From Tetmemena sp. SeJ-2015 (taxonomy: Eukaryota > Ciliophora > Spirotrichea > Sporadotrichida > Oxytrichidae), in NCBI GenBank assembly GCA_027382625.1, contig JAJKFJ010020921.1, forward strand, positions 1 through 64,000: a stretch of DNA of 64,000 bases. The letters are read 5' to 3'. The notes beneath the pieces are model-generated. The model ran no database searches. It was not told the origin of the DNA and was given only the letters and a program-made list of their open reading frames with translations. Made by a program: the position numbers and the translations under genes. This document shows, piece by piece, positions 43,630-56,759 of this stretch; within the stretch, counting starts at the first letter, position 1, and every line of letters begins with the position of its first letter.

Positions 43630-45720
43630 ATTAATTAAATCACAAGGGATAGTGCAAAGATTCGTCAATCTCAGTTCGATCTGCTCATTATGAAGTTCCT
43701 CTTCAGAATCTGTTTTGCGCAGTAATTGCTAAATAAAAGTTAATATAATATTACGATAAATGATGAGGATAAAAATAAGCTTTTTAAGAGTCTTTACATG
43801 CAAAGTTCACAAGAAGTGTGCACTTTGAATATCGAAGATGGCTAACAAACTTAACTTGAATATTTGCACATGAGCCAACATTATTCTACTGCGAGATGAT
43901 TGGAATACTCAGGGAATCCTAATCGTGTACTCAACATTGCTGGTTTAACTTTCATGATTATCTTTTAGGAGGATCTATCTCTAATAAATCTTTGTCTCAC
44001 TTTGACTGGCAAAAACTTTAAGGCTTGAAGATAACCAAGTCATGTTATACTATGTAAGGGCTTCGCAATCATGTATCTTCAAGAACAACTATGTATACCT
44101 CAATTTTAGGTAGTTCAATCTTCTTAAAACCTTGAACTAAAGACATAGAGGAGATGAAACACTCTTGGACTTCTTGGGTATTATCACAGAGGCACTCCAA
44201 AATCAGAAAAGAAAGAGCAACTAATTCTTACTGATACTTTGTATTTATGAAAACTCCAACTCAAATCGCTTCCTTGATATTTAAGGAAACTTTATAAGTC
44301 TAGCTGTCAGCAGGTGGAGTCAAGTCCGAAATCCCATAAACATTATAATTTTTGCTTACTCCTTTGTTATTGCCCCACTTCTTCAAATAAGGGTATTTCT
44401 CTTTTTTAATTGATTCTTCGTGGTTTTTATTTTGTTATCGTTCGATTTTAAACTTAAAGATTACAGGAAATTTGTCTATGTGACCTATATATCTTATTTG
44501 AAAAAAGATCTTGTTAAATTTGTCAAAATAACTTAACTTTAAATAGAATTTATCTTTTCTTACGGTGAGTTGTGTCTAATAATACTTGGGCAGCTTGAAT
44601 TAATCTTGCAATGGTTGCAGAATTTCTTTTATCCTTTAAATAGTCCTACTAAAGGAAAGATACTCATTTCTGAGGCATTTAAATTAATAATTTTTAAATT
44701 GAAGAAGGCCTAGCTGAATTAAATCCGTGTACTTCTTTATTATATTATAAATGTAGAAGAAGTAGACGTTGAAAAAGACTATATCATATTAAATCAATGG
44801 ACTCTGAATCTCCTGAAGCTTTTGATAACAAATCATATTATGGAAAATATTTAATTACTGCCAGTGTTTGAGGTTAATTCATTAAGGATGATATGTGTAA
44901 TTATTAATTTTAAATGGGAATCACAAAAATATTAAATACCTTAGTGATAATTATTTAGTCAGATTATGCAATTAGAATAAGCATTTTATTCCTTGACATT
45001 CTTTGGCTTCAAGGTATTAAATGTTAAGTTATCCCATTAAGAAAAAGATGCATAGGAGTGCTTATAGAAATACTCAACCTTTTTAGAGAAGTCTTTTGAA
45101 AGAGGTTGCATTTCTTTTCGATTGAGAATCGGTATGAAGTATAGGGAGAATGTAATCTCAGATAAATACTTTTACTTAAAATGACTTTAAACATTCATTG
45201 AGAGAGAAGTTGGAATCAAACTCATTATGATTGCTGAAGATTACACTCATATGCAGCTACTAAGTCTCTGATGCTGTGCAACTCTAGTCAAATGCCCTTG
45301 TCAAACTAGCTCGGGGTGCAGCCATTCACTATGAACTTAAAGGGGGCCTCCTTCTATTCTCAGAATTTTCCTCTTTAAAGACTGAGCTACCTTCACTGGC
45401 TCATATGGAGTGTTGATGAGTGATTAGTCGAAAGGAGCATCAATGGAACAATGGGCTCTCTGCCCTGGGTGCCACAGAGTTTAACCAACTATCTCGATTC
45501 AGTCCTATCTAAAGATGCCCTAGGTGGTTGATCTTCTAGCAGTCTGCCACCTTTAGTATATGCTATAATAATTGAGAATTAGCTAAAAGATCTACAAGTT
45601 AAGTAAGATTATAGTGCTTAAATTTAATAAAAATTATGTTTCTTATAGAAATTAAGCAGTTACTTAAGGCTAATTAATTATAGATCTCCTAAATTATAAA
45701 GAAAGTTGCATCAACAGAAG
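43630..45720 (+). CDS. Large helical protein, possibly HEAT-like, unknown
   Basis: Coherent segments follow one another for about 690 codons: F-D-L-L-I-M-K-F-L-F-R-I-C-F, R-V-L-N-I-A-G-L-T-F-M-I-I-F, then after a +1 change at TGA 44,026 E-D-N-Q-V-M-L-Y-Y-V, L-D-F-L-G-I-I-T-E-A-L-Q-N-Q-K, F-S-Y-G-E-L-C-L-I-I-L-G-Q-L-E-L, T-F-I-E-R-E-V-G-I-K-L-I-M-I, and N-Y-L-D-S-V-L-S-K-D-A-L-G-G near 45,500. Repeated amphipathic helices suggest a HEAT/ARM-type solenoid such as a transport receptor or adaptor, but no diagnostic repeat was aligned. TAA/TAG as Gln throughout. Confidence 0.4.
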
Positions 45721-46600
45721 ATGCAGTGAGAAATTTAAAGAGTATCAAAGTACACGCTCCCCCAGAGACCTTCTTGCTTTGACTAGATAAAAAATTATTT
45801 CCATATCACTCTAGTTAAGATAATACTTAATTCTTAACTAGTCAGCAACATATTTTCAATATCCTTTATTTTTTTCTTAAGCTCGATCTTTTAAAACCAT
45901 ACATATTCTTTGAAATAAATATGCTTTCAAGTGTCCCAAGATGCAGCTCGTCCTACAGTAAAGTTCACGTACTGGAGAGTTCTATGAAGTAGATCCCCTC
46001 CCTACATCTAAAAGATCTTTTGTATTCTGTTTATGGGCAGCATTATCTCCTAAGTTTGAAAAGCCTTTATGATTTTTATTAATTAAGTATTAATTAAAGC
46101 TAAGTAGAAAACCTACTGCAAAAACTATAAGCACGACTGTAATGATGGAGTAATTATTATTATCATCCCTAAATTCAAAGGCTATCAGGCTATTTTAAAA
46201 AAGAGTATATTTAATCTCTCAACGTACAACTTGATTACACTCTGATTGATTTTCTAATGAGCTTTGGTACATGTTTTGGCTTATCAAAATCTAAAATAAA
46301 ATTTAATTAAATTGCTTGTTAGCTGCCTTAATTGTCCAGTAAGACTACATTCATATTTATGCGTAGTAGCATTTATTACTTTAATTTCTTAGACTTGATC
46401 TTTTTAGTAAACTACTTAAATTTTTACTTTTTACTATCTTAACTGGATTATATTTAGTAAATGGCTTGGACCTTCATTCTAGAAAGATTGATATTACTTC
46501 AATGAGTTCAGTTGGCAAATGCTCACAATCTTTAGGCGATTGTGAGCCAGATAGATACATACCACAATTAGGATATATTCTCACTAGCCCTTCAGGAGAT
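45721..46600. other. AT-rich stretch, no supported gene
   Basis: No sustained coding frame on either strand. Confidence 0.4.
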
Positions 46601-46689
46601 TTCTTAGACTAAATGTATGAAACAAATTTTAAAGAGTGAGCTGGCTGGAGTAACGTGATTTTCTGAGGAAAGAAGACCTTGAACTCTGG

Positions 46690-47400
46690 TGAAGAAACTT
46701 GAAGAAAAGAAGAAGGTTATAAAGATGGCATTACTTAATATTTAACAGAATGAAAAGGACGTTTGATCATTTATGAAGAAGCTTGAGGACAGAGCAGCAC
46801 TATTTAATGTAATCTTTTGCTGAAATGGTAGATGACGTAGAATTGAGAAGCTAATAAAGAAAAAGAGAGCTAAGATACATGAGAACGACATTAACGCAAC
46901 TCAGCAAGGGGAAAAGGTACCAAGCAGATACTAAATGTGACTTCATAAATCTCAAAATTAGAGAAGATAAGGACTATGAAGCTACTCATGATAGCTGCAT
47001 TGGGGAGTCCAAACACAGATCTTCAAGAACCTATCTGGTCTTTATAATATTAAAATATGCTTAAATTGAGGATCTAAGCGCTTCACCAAATCGTCTTGTA
47101 ATAGAGATAGGTTTGATGTGAAGTATAAGGAGAGAGAAAATTACTTACACTAAAGTTAGAGTGTTTTTATAGAAGAGAACCTTTATAAAAAATTGAGTTT
47201 CTTATCTGGCATCGTTAAAAAACATATTAATTAATTCTGGGAAGTGAGAGTTAAAATAATCATTTAGGAGAGAAAATAGAGAAAAAGATACAGAAGATCT
47301 TCAATCTGTAATGGAGAGTCGTAAACTGATAGTGAGATCTTACAAAAGATTCAGGGGAAGACCTATTCATTTTTAAACTTATGAGAATTAATATAAATTA
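46690..47400 (+). CDS. Lys-rich coding-like segment, unknown
   Basis: Reads K-L-E-E-K-K-K-V-I-K-M-A-L-L-N-I-Q-Q-N-E-K and I-E-K-L-I-K-K-K-R-A-K-I-H-E-N-D, then with phase changes R-E-D-K-D-Y-E-A-T-H-D-S-C-I-G-E and F-D-V-K-Y-K-E-R-E-N-Y-L-H. The frame choice is uncertain after 46,880. A further short coding-like run lies at 47,550-47,685. Confidence 0.3.
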
Positions 47401-47879
47401 AAAAATTGTCAATTTAAGCAAATCTTATTATATTTAAAATGAATTTTCCTTTGCAGTTCCTGCAAACAATTATAACTTTTGTAATATGTACAGAATAGTA
47501 GCAAATTCATAATGTTTTTTATAAAAGAAGAAGTGAGTAGGCTAATAAATTCTTCGGACTATTGGGAGACTGACTGAAGAAGGAGGAAGTGAAAGGACTA
47601 TCAAATAGGATATGAAAGAGCTAATAGGGTGAGCAAAGTAGCTAGACTTCTCAATGATACTGCCGTCTTAGAAACACATTGAATTAGTGATTGGAGAATT
47701 TAAAATTTATTTAAAATCTTTATTTTCCTACCAAGAGATCTAATAATTAAAACTGAGGGAGGCTTCTATTTGAGGAGAATTTCTATTTCTTTTAATTAAT
47801 TTATTATTTTTGAAGCATTTTAGATCCTCCTCTTTTGCAGAGTTTGCATGACTCAAGATGAAAGAGTGAGGTACAAAGC

Positions 47880-48480
47880 CTGAATTAGCGGGGAGCTGAG
47901 GACTATAAGATTAAGCCGCCTATTTATGATTTGAATGCCACTCAGAGGTTAGTGAACTTTTGAGTATCCCAAATGACTTTCTATCAGCTGGGCCAAGTAC
48001 TTCAGGGGGGCTGATTTTAATTAGCTATCCTCAACAATTTTCATCAAGGTTCGTTCTCCCCTAAATCATTACAGAAAGGTGTGATTGAAATTATAATCGC
48101 TTAGCCTAGAGGTAAATGTGTGGTCTACTAGGCAAGATTAATATATAAATCAAAATGAGCTACTCAACTTTCTTAAAGATAATTCACTTCAGGGCAGCTC
48201 CATAAACTAACTCCTTCATTTTAATTTAATAAACTTTATGGATGAGAGGATTCAGCAGTATACTAATGACTCTCTGATTCATGATAAATTTATCTCGTCT
48301 TTTAAGCTAAATGAGTATTAAAAAGCTCTCAATGAGGCCAGGACTTTTCATTCTAATGGGAGCTCATTTTCATAGATATATATTTTATTTTATCCTTCGC
48401 TTTAGAATGAATTAAATTTTAAACTCAGAGTTCCTTCAAGCCTCAGTCACCTTTGCTTGTTGAGTAAAAGAAATAGAGAG
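47880..48480 (+). CDS. Unknown protein fragment
   Basis: Reads A-E-D-Y-K-I-K-P-P-I-Y-D-L-N-A-T-Q-R-L-V then V-S-Q-M-T-F-Y-Q-L-G-Q-V-L-Q-G-G, I-I-I-A-Q-P-R-G-K-C-V-V-Y, and after a phase change near 48,157 L-L-N-F-L-K-D-N-S-L-Q-G-S-S and F-M-D-E-R-I-Q-Q-Y-T-N-D-S-L. Good composition over 190 codons. No start or family. Confidence 0.4.
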
Positions 48481-48959
48481 AGATCAATTTCAATTTAAAT
48501 GCGAGTTAGTCAGGTTCATAACTCTTTAAAATAGAGCAAATGTAAACAAAGATTACTAAAACAAGATCTCTAAAATAAAAAAATAAGATTCAGTGCTAGC
48601 AAATCTGCCATAAAATATAGACATTCTTTGATTCAAAAGAACCATACTCAGGGAAAAGTAATTTAGAATGAAGCGAATGACTTTGAAAGCAAAATGAAAT
48701 GCAAAATATTATGATTTTTGGCTCTATAGTATTTCTGGAAGAGTGTAAATTTATCATAGTTGACTTAGAGACCTGAGTGTATATGATTTCAATAAAATAA
48801 TCTCTAAGTTTATATGAACGAGGAAGGGTCCCATCCTATTGCATTTCTCTCTAGGCTTGAGAAGAGAGTGGAAGACGTGGTATTGAAACTTAGAATTTTA
48901 GGAGGCCAGCCTGGTATCAACACACCTTTACATTTCATTTTTACTTAAATTTCATAGCT
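48481..48959. other. No supported gene
   Basis: AT-rich; separates a plus-strand from a minus-strand coding island. Confidence 0.4.
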
Positions 48960-50700
48960 CACAGAAATCAGCATTGCCTAAACAAGAAGAATATGATCAA
49001 CTACCTTTCACCCTTCTCAAGAGGGAAGAATCAGGAAGACGCGGCAATTATTAAAAACTGTAATCGAAGATTGCCTGACGTCCACCTCGACACTCTAAGC
49101 CTAGAGTGGCATCACTCAAGCTGAACGCTGAGTTATAGCTCATCGCAGATTTTAGATTTCAAGTTTCCACTTCCCGACTCAAGACTTTATACTCTAGATA
49201 TGGCATTAAGAGGAAAGTGATCTGACTGAAGAAATCGAAGAGCATCAGATAGAAGTAGGGGTTGACGAGCAGCTTTAGCTAGCTCACAAAGACTTTGAAG
49301 TCCTTGACTCCGATAGAATGCATCTGTATTAGCATCTTTAACTGCTTAGGAGTGGCTACTTACTCCAAGATTTGAATTTAATCAAGCCTAAAGTAATAGG
49401 ATAATGTGAAAGGGATTCATACTTTGCTTCTTCAGAGCCTTGGAGCAGAACTGAGTGATCATCCTCTTGAGATATATTATGGATCTGAGTGAGTTTGCAG
49501 AAAAGGAGTTGCTGAGTTGCTTGGTCTCATAGAATTTGAAGAAGCTGAAGATGTTCTCAATTTAAATTTCATAGTTGTAGCTTTCTTAGGACTGGTATAT
49601 CATGATATTCGAATTCTGTAGAGCCAGCTGAGTCATAATATAGCCAGGTTTAAATATTGATAATGCAGATAGCTATAAAACAATTGCCTAGAAAGAGATC
49701 TAACTCTTCTTTATGAATTCTGAACTTATTAAGTACTCTTAAAATTACTTTCAATAAATAAGAGGAGCCATATTTAATCTTTTATATTGGCAAAACAAAT
49801 TGCTTCTTCTGGCCATAAATGCTGGACAAATTCAAGTCAACATATATGAGCAAGTAGCCATAGACCTCCTGCGACATCTTCATCAGCAGGTTTTGCTCGA
49901 ACTCAAAGATCACTCTGTGCGATTTATCCAGCTCAGAGCTGTCGATCAGTCTATAAAAGGTGTCCAATTCATCTTATGGAAGTCTATTCTTATGTCAAAG
50001 GATAAGGGACTTCAAACTCTGCCGTTTTAGTTCTTGCTTGAAATACCCAAGTCGCTTCTCTTTATGACGAAATTCGTGAAGTGTATCTACAGCTCTCCCA
50101 ATCTATCTACAGCATATCCTCTTAGTAGGGTCTGTCTTTGAGAATCGCGTAAGGCCTGTGGATCTTGATATCCGTGGCCGTTTCGTTCCTCTTTTGCAGC
50201 AAGTCAAATTTATAAAGCTCAGATGAGTCTATCTACCCCCTCACAAGAACCTTCTAAAGGTCTTTGGTGAGATTTCCGTTTTCAATCGCATTGGAGTTGG
50301 TCTCTGCTACCTCAAAGTGGAACTTATTAAAGAAGTAATCTTGGATTCTGAAGACTCTTAGAACATGTAAAGGATCTTACTTGAGACACATACATCTAAG
50401 CCCAATATCGAAAGCTTCACAACAGGGTAATTAGGACAAGTAGTAATAAAGATTTGAGTCTTGAAGTAGTTCCAGCGCACCTATTCATGTACAGCTACTA
50501 CCATATTTTTGACTTTGATACAAATAGAATCAGTCTCTATCTCCACTAGTTCTCTATCCTCAAAAAGTGGGAGACGAAGATATTGATGACAGAGACTCTT
50601 CAAAAACTCTATCGGTGTGAGCCATCGCACTCATCGTCATCCTGGACCTCATAATCGTGGGCATCGTACTTACTATTTATCTCATCAGAAGAATAAACGC
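48960..50700 (-). CDS. Large unknown protein
   Basis: The minus strand, GC-richer than its flanks, reads L-L-I-E-F-S-V-Y-S-S-D-E-I-N-S-K-Y-D then E-V-Q-D-D-D-E-C-D-G, I-E-F-L-K-S-L-C-H-Q-Y, V-L-V-R-G-Q-I-D-S-S-E-L-Y-K-F-D, D-T-F-Y-R-L-I-D-S-S-E-L-D-K-S, Y-G-Y-L-L-I-Y-V-D-L-N-L-S, F-K-P-G-Y-I-M-T-Q-L-A-L-Q-N-S-N and I-E-N-I-F-S-F-F-K-F-Y-E-T-K. At least four phase changes are needed, one probably an intron near 49,670-49,740. Parts recall RIH-type helical regions of calcium-release channels, but the match was not firm enough to name it. Confidence 0.4.
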
Positions 50701-50989
50701 TAAACTCAATGAGCAGCTTGTTTCATATTGAATCTTATTTAGTGTCTCTCTATGTCTATACGTCTATGTTATTCTAGTTTAGTATTTCACAACGACTCAA
50801 ATACTGGAAACAGCAGATCGAACCTAATTTCAGATAGAAAACAACTCCTAATAAAGCAGCAGACATTATTCTATACAACAGAATCTAACTTTCTAAAACC
50901 CTATTATAAATATAATTCCTTATAAGAGTAGAAATTTAACTTATTGATGCTTAAAGGGGAAGAACTTTAGATAACGAGAGTCAGAGATT

Positions 50990-52850
50990 AAAATCAAGGG
51001 CATCAAAATCATTGCAACTTAGCAAAAATTTTTACAGCTATAATAAACTGCTTGGACTTACCTCGCAGAGAAGAAGCTTCCTTGTTCAGAGCTCTACTAA
51101 TAAAGAAGAGAAAATTCAGGAGACTGATGTGGGTGGAGGCTTAGCTGGTGCCTCCTTAGCTTGTGCTCTCACAAGCAGTGAATATGTTGACCCTTCTTCT
51201 GATCAATCAGAATCAAACAGCCACTCGATTAAAGGCAAGATAATAGTCCTTCTAGACCACTTAAAGCTCCATACCTTTTTGAGCTACAGCTATGAGGGGC
51301 ACGAGGCTCTAAAGAGAATACCCGAGCCGAGAGTCATCACAATTTCACCTAACTCTCTGAGATTCCTCAAGTCAATATGCTCACTTTAGAAACGCAGCCA
51401 CAGAATTGCCACAGAGTTAGACCCCATTTTTATCTAAGAGGAGTATGGAACTTCTTATATAAGGTTTGGCTCCCATTCTATAAAAGATTCTTGAAAACTT
51501 TTTAAGATTTCAAATTAAGAAGTCACCTCTTAGTCAGCTGCAGTTAACTTTATTGAAGGCAGCTCTGTTCAGAGACAAACCACAGATGCTCCAAGAAACT
51601 CAGGTTCATAGGGAGCATCGATAGAGAAAAACATCTGCAGGCCTCCTGAGTAGAGACGACAAAGAGCAATAGAAAAGTGCAGATCCTTCCTTAAAAAATT
51701 GTTGAGGTGAGACATGTAAAAGCTCAGGAGAGAGACTTCTGGTCAGGCTGAAAATGGTACACTGATCTTGAGTAAGCTTCTTGTGGGTAGTGATGGTGAG
51801 AAGAGTAAGATAAGATGAAGCAATATGGAATTAGAGTGGACGGATATAACGGAATAGGCTGATCTATATATTTGAACATTATTTTTTTAATGATATATCA
51901 ATTTAGAGTGCTCTGTTAGGTCGTTGAGCCCAAATGCGAGAGCCTTTCAGAGATACCTTAAGACTCGGCTACTTGCAGTACTTCTTCTGTGGCAAAACCT
52001 TTCCTCAATCACTTGGTCTTGCCATACTAAGATGTGCCAAGAACTGTCTGAAGCCCCAGAGGAGAAGTTTATAGAGGAGCTTAATAAAGCTGGAAAATCG
52101 AAATTTGTTAATTTCTTCCACATGTTTTTAAAAGCATTGCAGAAATCTACTAGCCATTCGTGGATGGGTGGGACTATCATAACTAAGGTGCTCTAATGAA
52201 CTTCACTCGGTAAAAACAAGTATGAATATTCAAGCAGATATGAATAACACTCAAATCTCTAATCGACTTTGAGTATTATGGAGCACCTCCATTGATTGAC
52301 AAATTGGAGACTAATAGATTGGAGTTCCCTCTGACTTTGATGGTACCTCAGAACATTGCCTCATGGCTTTAAAAGGCGACGCAGCTCATAGAATCAAAGA
52401 ATTTAATGCTTGAGATTTAATTAAATCCACCCTATGGCAGAAAAGGGGACGAGCATAGGATTGATGAGAGAGGCCTATCTGGCCAACTTCATTATGAAGG
52501 TCAAGAATGAGGACTGGACAAAGGAGACTACTTGCAAGTGCTGAGTGAGTACGAGCACAACGAGAAGCTAGCCGCTTACATGAAAAAGAATTAATAATAT
52601 AATAAAATTAAATATATAATTGTATTTTTACATTATGATCTGGTCAATAGAGGTGGTGAAGAACTCGTACTCAAGGAGGATTGCGAACAGAGAGGCAGTT
52701 GGCAATGTGTTTGTCGTACTTAGGAGCACATGCATCGATCTCATGTCATGCAGAGCAGTGACTCCCTCAAATACAACTTCATTAACTTAAAATGTAATCA
52801 CTCTCTTAGAAAACAAAAGTAAATAGTAAAAATAGAGTTTGCTTCATGAA
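50990..52850 (+). CDS. COQ6: COQ6-like ubiquinone biosynthesis FAD monooxygenase, frame-broken
   Basis: COQ6 hydroxylates the ubiquinone ring precursor in mitochondria. Seen in order: a Ser/Arg-rich presequence-like start (Q-R-R-S-F-L-V-Q-S-S), D-V-G-G-G-L-A-G-A-S-L-A-C-A-L (FAD G-x-G-x-x-G), P-R-V-I-T-I-S-P-N-S-L-R-F-L, L-L-V-G-S-D-G-E-K-S-K-I-R (second FAD motif D-G), R-Y-L-K...A-V-L-L-L-W-Q-N-L-S-S-I-x-W-S, E-F-P-L-T-L-M, G-D-A-A-H-R-I (third FAD motif) and A-Y-L-A-N-F-I-M-K-V-K-N-E-D-W. A C-terminal exon (N-V-F-V-V-L-R-S-T) follows an AT-rich gap at 52,595-52,640. Three or more phase changes and loss of the usual P-x-G-P loop suggest decay or sequence error. Confidence 0.7.
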
Positions 52851-52999
52851 ACTTTGATCATCGCAGAACTACGAATGGCAGTTTAAATGAAGAAAAAGAA
52901 AACTATGATACTCAGTCTGTATTTAATTATTTCATTAAAAAAGATATTATTGAAATAAATATTAGAGAAAATTAGATTTTCTGAGTCAATAGAGGACTT

Positions 53000-55300
53000 A
53001 GTTAGAAGAGCGATAATCTACATTGGCAAAAAGCACCACCTCCAAAATCACCTCTGTTCATCTGGTGCGTGCCTCCAAGGTTCATTCCCTGAGAGTCTTC
53101 GTTTTTACAAAATTGTTGTCCATACCATCTAGACCTTGACCACCTATACCTCCCATGACCCCGATTCCTCAACCTATCATGCCAATCATACAACCAATAC
53201 CTCCCATGCCACCGATTCCACCCATAACATTCATTAAACCTATCAACTACATTGGGTATTTAAAGTTGCCTAAAAACCTCCGAGGTCTCCATACTCATTC
53301 TGCTTATTAAAATCTCCTGCACTAACTACTGAGCTTCCCATGTATCCAAACTTTTCCTAAAACTTTTGCTACAAAAAATTGGGATTCATGTTGGGCAGCT
53401 GCTTCTTCTTGCATATCAAGTCTATAGTCTTCATTGTACTTTCCTAGCCTTGGTTTAGTTCCTTGATGATATCATATATATTCATACAAAAGCGATATGG
53501 CCTGTTATTGTGGACCTGGTTACTCTGGTGTGAGGGTACTTCTTGAGATACTCAAAGAAGCAACGGCTTGGATTCCGACAACCCCCTAATTGATAAGGTT
53601 GATTGATCGACGAGCCTAATCAGACTCATAGGTGATCACAATCTCGATATCAGCAAGAAGCAAGATGTCTTTTAGATTAGCCTTCTTGTGCTCTATCATC
53701 TTGATGACGTGGCTTGTGTCTGCACCTCCAAAGCCAGCCGATCCTTAAGCCTTCTTAGTTCTAGATGGATGCAGCTCCTACTCCTATCTTTCCGTGAGCA
53801 TTCTCTCCTTGCGTTCCTCCATACTTTCAGGTCCCTTCCTCCTCAGTGTAGAATCACTTCTATTTCTCCCTCTTCTCTTTAAATTACTTATACTCTAGCA
53901 TGATCTTCATCTTGAACTCCTAATTTTCTAACTCCTCTTGCTTTTACACCTTGATGAAATCATACTGGAGTGTCTCTAACATAACCTATACGTTCTTGTC
54001 CTAACATAGCTGCCGCCTATTCACTATAGACTTTCTACAGAGAGGGCACTCTTTCTTGCCTTGTTGGTTATATGTCTCTAAACAGTATCAGCAGAAATAA
54101 TGGAAGCAGGATTTGTAGATGACTGATCATATCCTGGCAGATGGATCAAATCGAACTCTTAGACACGCTTTTAATGAAGTCCAAGTTTATCATGCTATGA
54201 AGAACCAGAGACTGAGAGTGACCGTGGCACTTCACATTAGATAGTCTCTGTAATCTACGAAGATCAGCTTGGTCTCGATCTCCCTGCGACTATCTGAATA
54301 GGTCATCTTGTGTTTGTACTTCTGCGCTAATTCTGCTGAATCTGATCATGTTGACTATCATAAATTTAGCACCACAAAGTCACCTTAATAGTTGGAGTGG
54401 TGGATCTCTACCACCCTCGATTGATACTTCTGATAATACATGTCAAGGGGCAGTCGTGATTTTCTAAATCATATAGATTCTAATACCAGTCATACCAAAA
54501 TGAGGACCCGTCTGAAATCGTCTCTTGTCTTCCATAGTCAACTGCCTTATCATTTAACGTCTAAACCTTGTCTGAGTCCTCAGAGCTTGAGATGGAGCCA
54601 CTTCGCTTCTTCTTTTTCTTCTTGACCTTCTTCTTTTTATCTTTCTTCTTTTTCTTGTACTTCATGTGCTTCTCCTCTCCCTCCCTCTTCTTCTTAGAGC
54701 CGCCCTCTCCAAGAGTAGAGTCTGCATTCGAGACGTTGCTTCTATTCTCGCAGTCTTTGTTCTAGAAAGACTAGTCAGTCTACCTCTGTCTACGAGTCCT
54801 TTGCCTATCTGTTTAAGAGAAGAGTTTGGAATCCTCATAATCATTCACTGAGAGGCCTCTCCTTCTGGGTTGTTCAAAAATGAATATTGGCCATGCATGT
54901 TGGACATCTACTTGTTCCTTTTCTTATTAGACGAGTTTGCGACCTGGCTTTTCTCCTCCTCTCCGCTGACAGTTCTAAACAGTCCTTACAGCCTTCCCCA
55001 ACTCTACCGAGTGAGTCATCAGATAACGAGCTCTCCTCCTTCTACCTATTCTTGTGATGGTGATGATAGTGGTGATTTTTTGCTTTTCTTCTTTTTATGC
55101 TGAAAGCTGGAGTGGCCGTCCTCATAGTCATTGGAGACTGTAGAGTCTTGTTCACTGACCACGTCGTCGCCATCCTCGCCCTGTTAATGGTAGTAGTGGC
55201 CGTGGTTGATGGCATTGTTATTCTGGTGGTTGTAATTGTTATTGCTCTCATTGAAGTTCATTTAATGGTCGGAGAAATCGTTGCCCTCTTCGTCTGACAT
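53000..55300 (-). CDS. RING-finger protein with Lys-rich and Gly/Met-rich regions
   Basis: ATG 55,300 starts M-S-D-E-E-G-N-D-F-S-D-H-Q. An acidic/polar start and a Lys-rich block (about 54,700-54,600) precede a RING-like core at about 54,130-54,000: K-S-C-F-H-Y-F-C-[TGA]-Y-C-L-E-T-Y, then K-K-E-C-P-L-C-R-K-S-I-V-N-R-R. The C-x-H-x2-C-x2-C...C-P-x-C-R spacing is RING, and the R-R-x-L-x-x-D-x-N after it recalls RING1/PRC1 proteins. The first C-x2-C pair is not visible. The tail is Gly/Met-rich (G-G-I-G-G-M-G-G-I-G). RING proteins are usually E3 ubiquitin ligases. Two +1 phase changes coincide with TGA codons. Confidence 0.55.
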
Positions 55301-55609
55301 ACCAAATTATAATAAAAAAATATAAATTTATTTTATTTAATCTGAGGGAGATTCTCATAGTGAGAATTGACAATAGTCTCCTTTAAATATTTAAGCTCAA
55401 TTACTTTAAAATCATTTGCCAACCTCAAATTTAAGAAAATAAGTTCTTCTATTATCTTATACCCTGCACTAGTTGCTTTTGCTAAAATTGGATTTAAAAT
55501 TCTTAGATGAGTTTAAATAAATTTTTCCAAAATTAAAAAACAAATCTTCTCTGTCCTTCATTCAATATATCTATCATTTCAGAATTAATTGTTTATATTT
55601 TCTATGCTT
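55301..55609. other. AT-rich gap, likely shared 5'/3' region
   Basis: No coding frame. It separates the RING gene start from the end of the next minus-strand gene. Confidence 0.5.
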
Positions 55610-56560
55610 CGCAGCTAACATGGACCTGGCGATCTCTTCATCGTCTTGGGCGCCTAGTTTCTTGCTGAAGCCTCCCACCTCATTACATAAGGAGAACAGC
55701 TCAGGCACCCGGACCAGCAGGAAGTGAAGGACAGTGAGGGCAACACACAACACATTACTTGAGCCAGTTTCTGTTTTGGAGCGAGAATTCCAAACGAACA
55801 GAGCTTATAACCAGCCTAATCTGCTTCAATCTGGTTAGTCTTTTTGTCCAGCTCTATCTTCCCTGCGACCAGTAGCTCACTAGGCTTGTCAGCATAAATG
55901 CTCTTCTCTATGAGTAGTAAATCTTGCCTCCTCAGAGTAATAGAACTGCTTCAGCTTGTCACAAAGACTTAAAGATAAAAAAATTATAAGAGACTATAGT
56001 TTACTTACCAGTAACTACACTTGGCTGTTGAGACAAGGAGACTGACTCCAAGTCAAAGAACTAAACTTTCTTGCTCGGGTGTATCTAAAGTGGCATTTTC
56101 TGAATCTGTTATTTGAAGTTCAGCATCACCTTCTGCTTGGAGCTGAATGATTTCTACATACTTATTGAGCGACTGGGGGTAAAAAGAATCTACTAAGTGG
56201 CTAAGGCATACCTTTAAAAACTTTTCAGTCTACGTTTTCGCAGGGATCACTTGTGATAATATCATCTTGGACTCCTCCCTCCCTGAACCCTGCAGCTTAA
56301 TTGACTTCGTCACTACCTCCTTATTATAACAAGTCAAAAGCTATGTATGTGTGAATTTATTCTGATCGGGTTTTTTGTTGACGAGGATCATTCAATCGAG
56401 TAGTAGGACGTTGGCGCTGATGCGCTTGTCCTGGATATTGTAATCCCTGAGTGCCCTAATCTCCTCCTAATAGTCGTTCTTCAACTTAATCCTGGCCAGG
56501 CTGTATGTCAACGCCCTCAGCCCCAATGTTTACCTAAAGAACAAATTGTAAAATAAATAT
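55610..56560 (-). CDS. Unknown protein with clean frame across a 41-nt intron
   Basis: Reads L-G-L-R-A-L-T-Y-S-L-A-R-I-K-L-K-N-D-Y, then I-S-A-N-V-L-L-L-D-W-M-I-L-V-N-K-K, F-L-K-V-C-L-S-H-L-V-D-S-F-Y-P-Q-S, and F-F-D-L-E-S-V-S-L-S-Q-Q-P. The intron at 55,968-56,008 (minus: GTAAGTAAAC...TTATCTTTAAG) joins in phase to L-L-L-I-E-K-S-I-Y-A-D-K-P-S-E-L-L-V-A-G. No family recognised. The alpha-helical composition and the maintained phase make this one of the better supported unknowns. The 5' end may lie beyond a second intron at about 56,540. Confidence 0.55.
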
Positions 56561-56759
56561 TTATTTGGCTTTCTTTATTCTTTGCTGACTCCATTTCTTC
56601 TTAATTTACAGTAGTTGATTTCCCAAACTTCTCAGCATCAGTATAATCTCTTTTAGGAGGAAGAGGAGGTTGATAGAATAAATTATTTATTAAATATCAC
56701 AAAGGTAAGGAAGCAAATATTGCGCAGACAGTCTCTAAATGAAGTAGTCCATTAAGAAG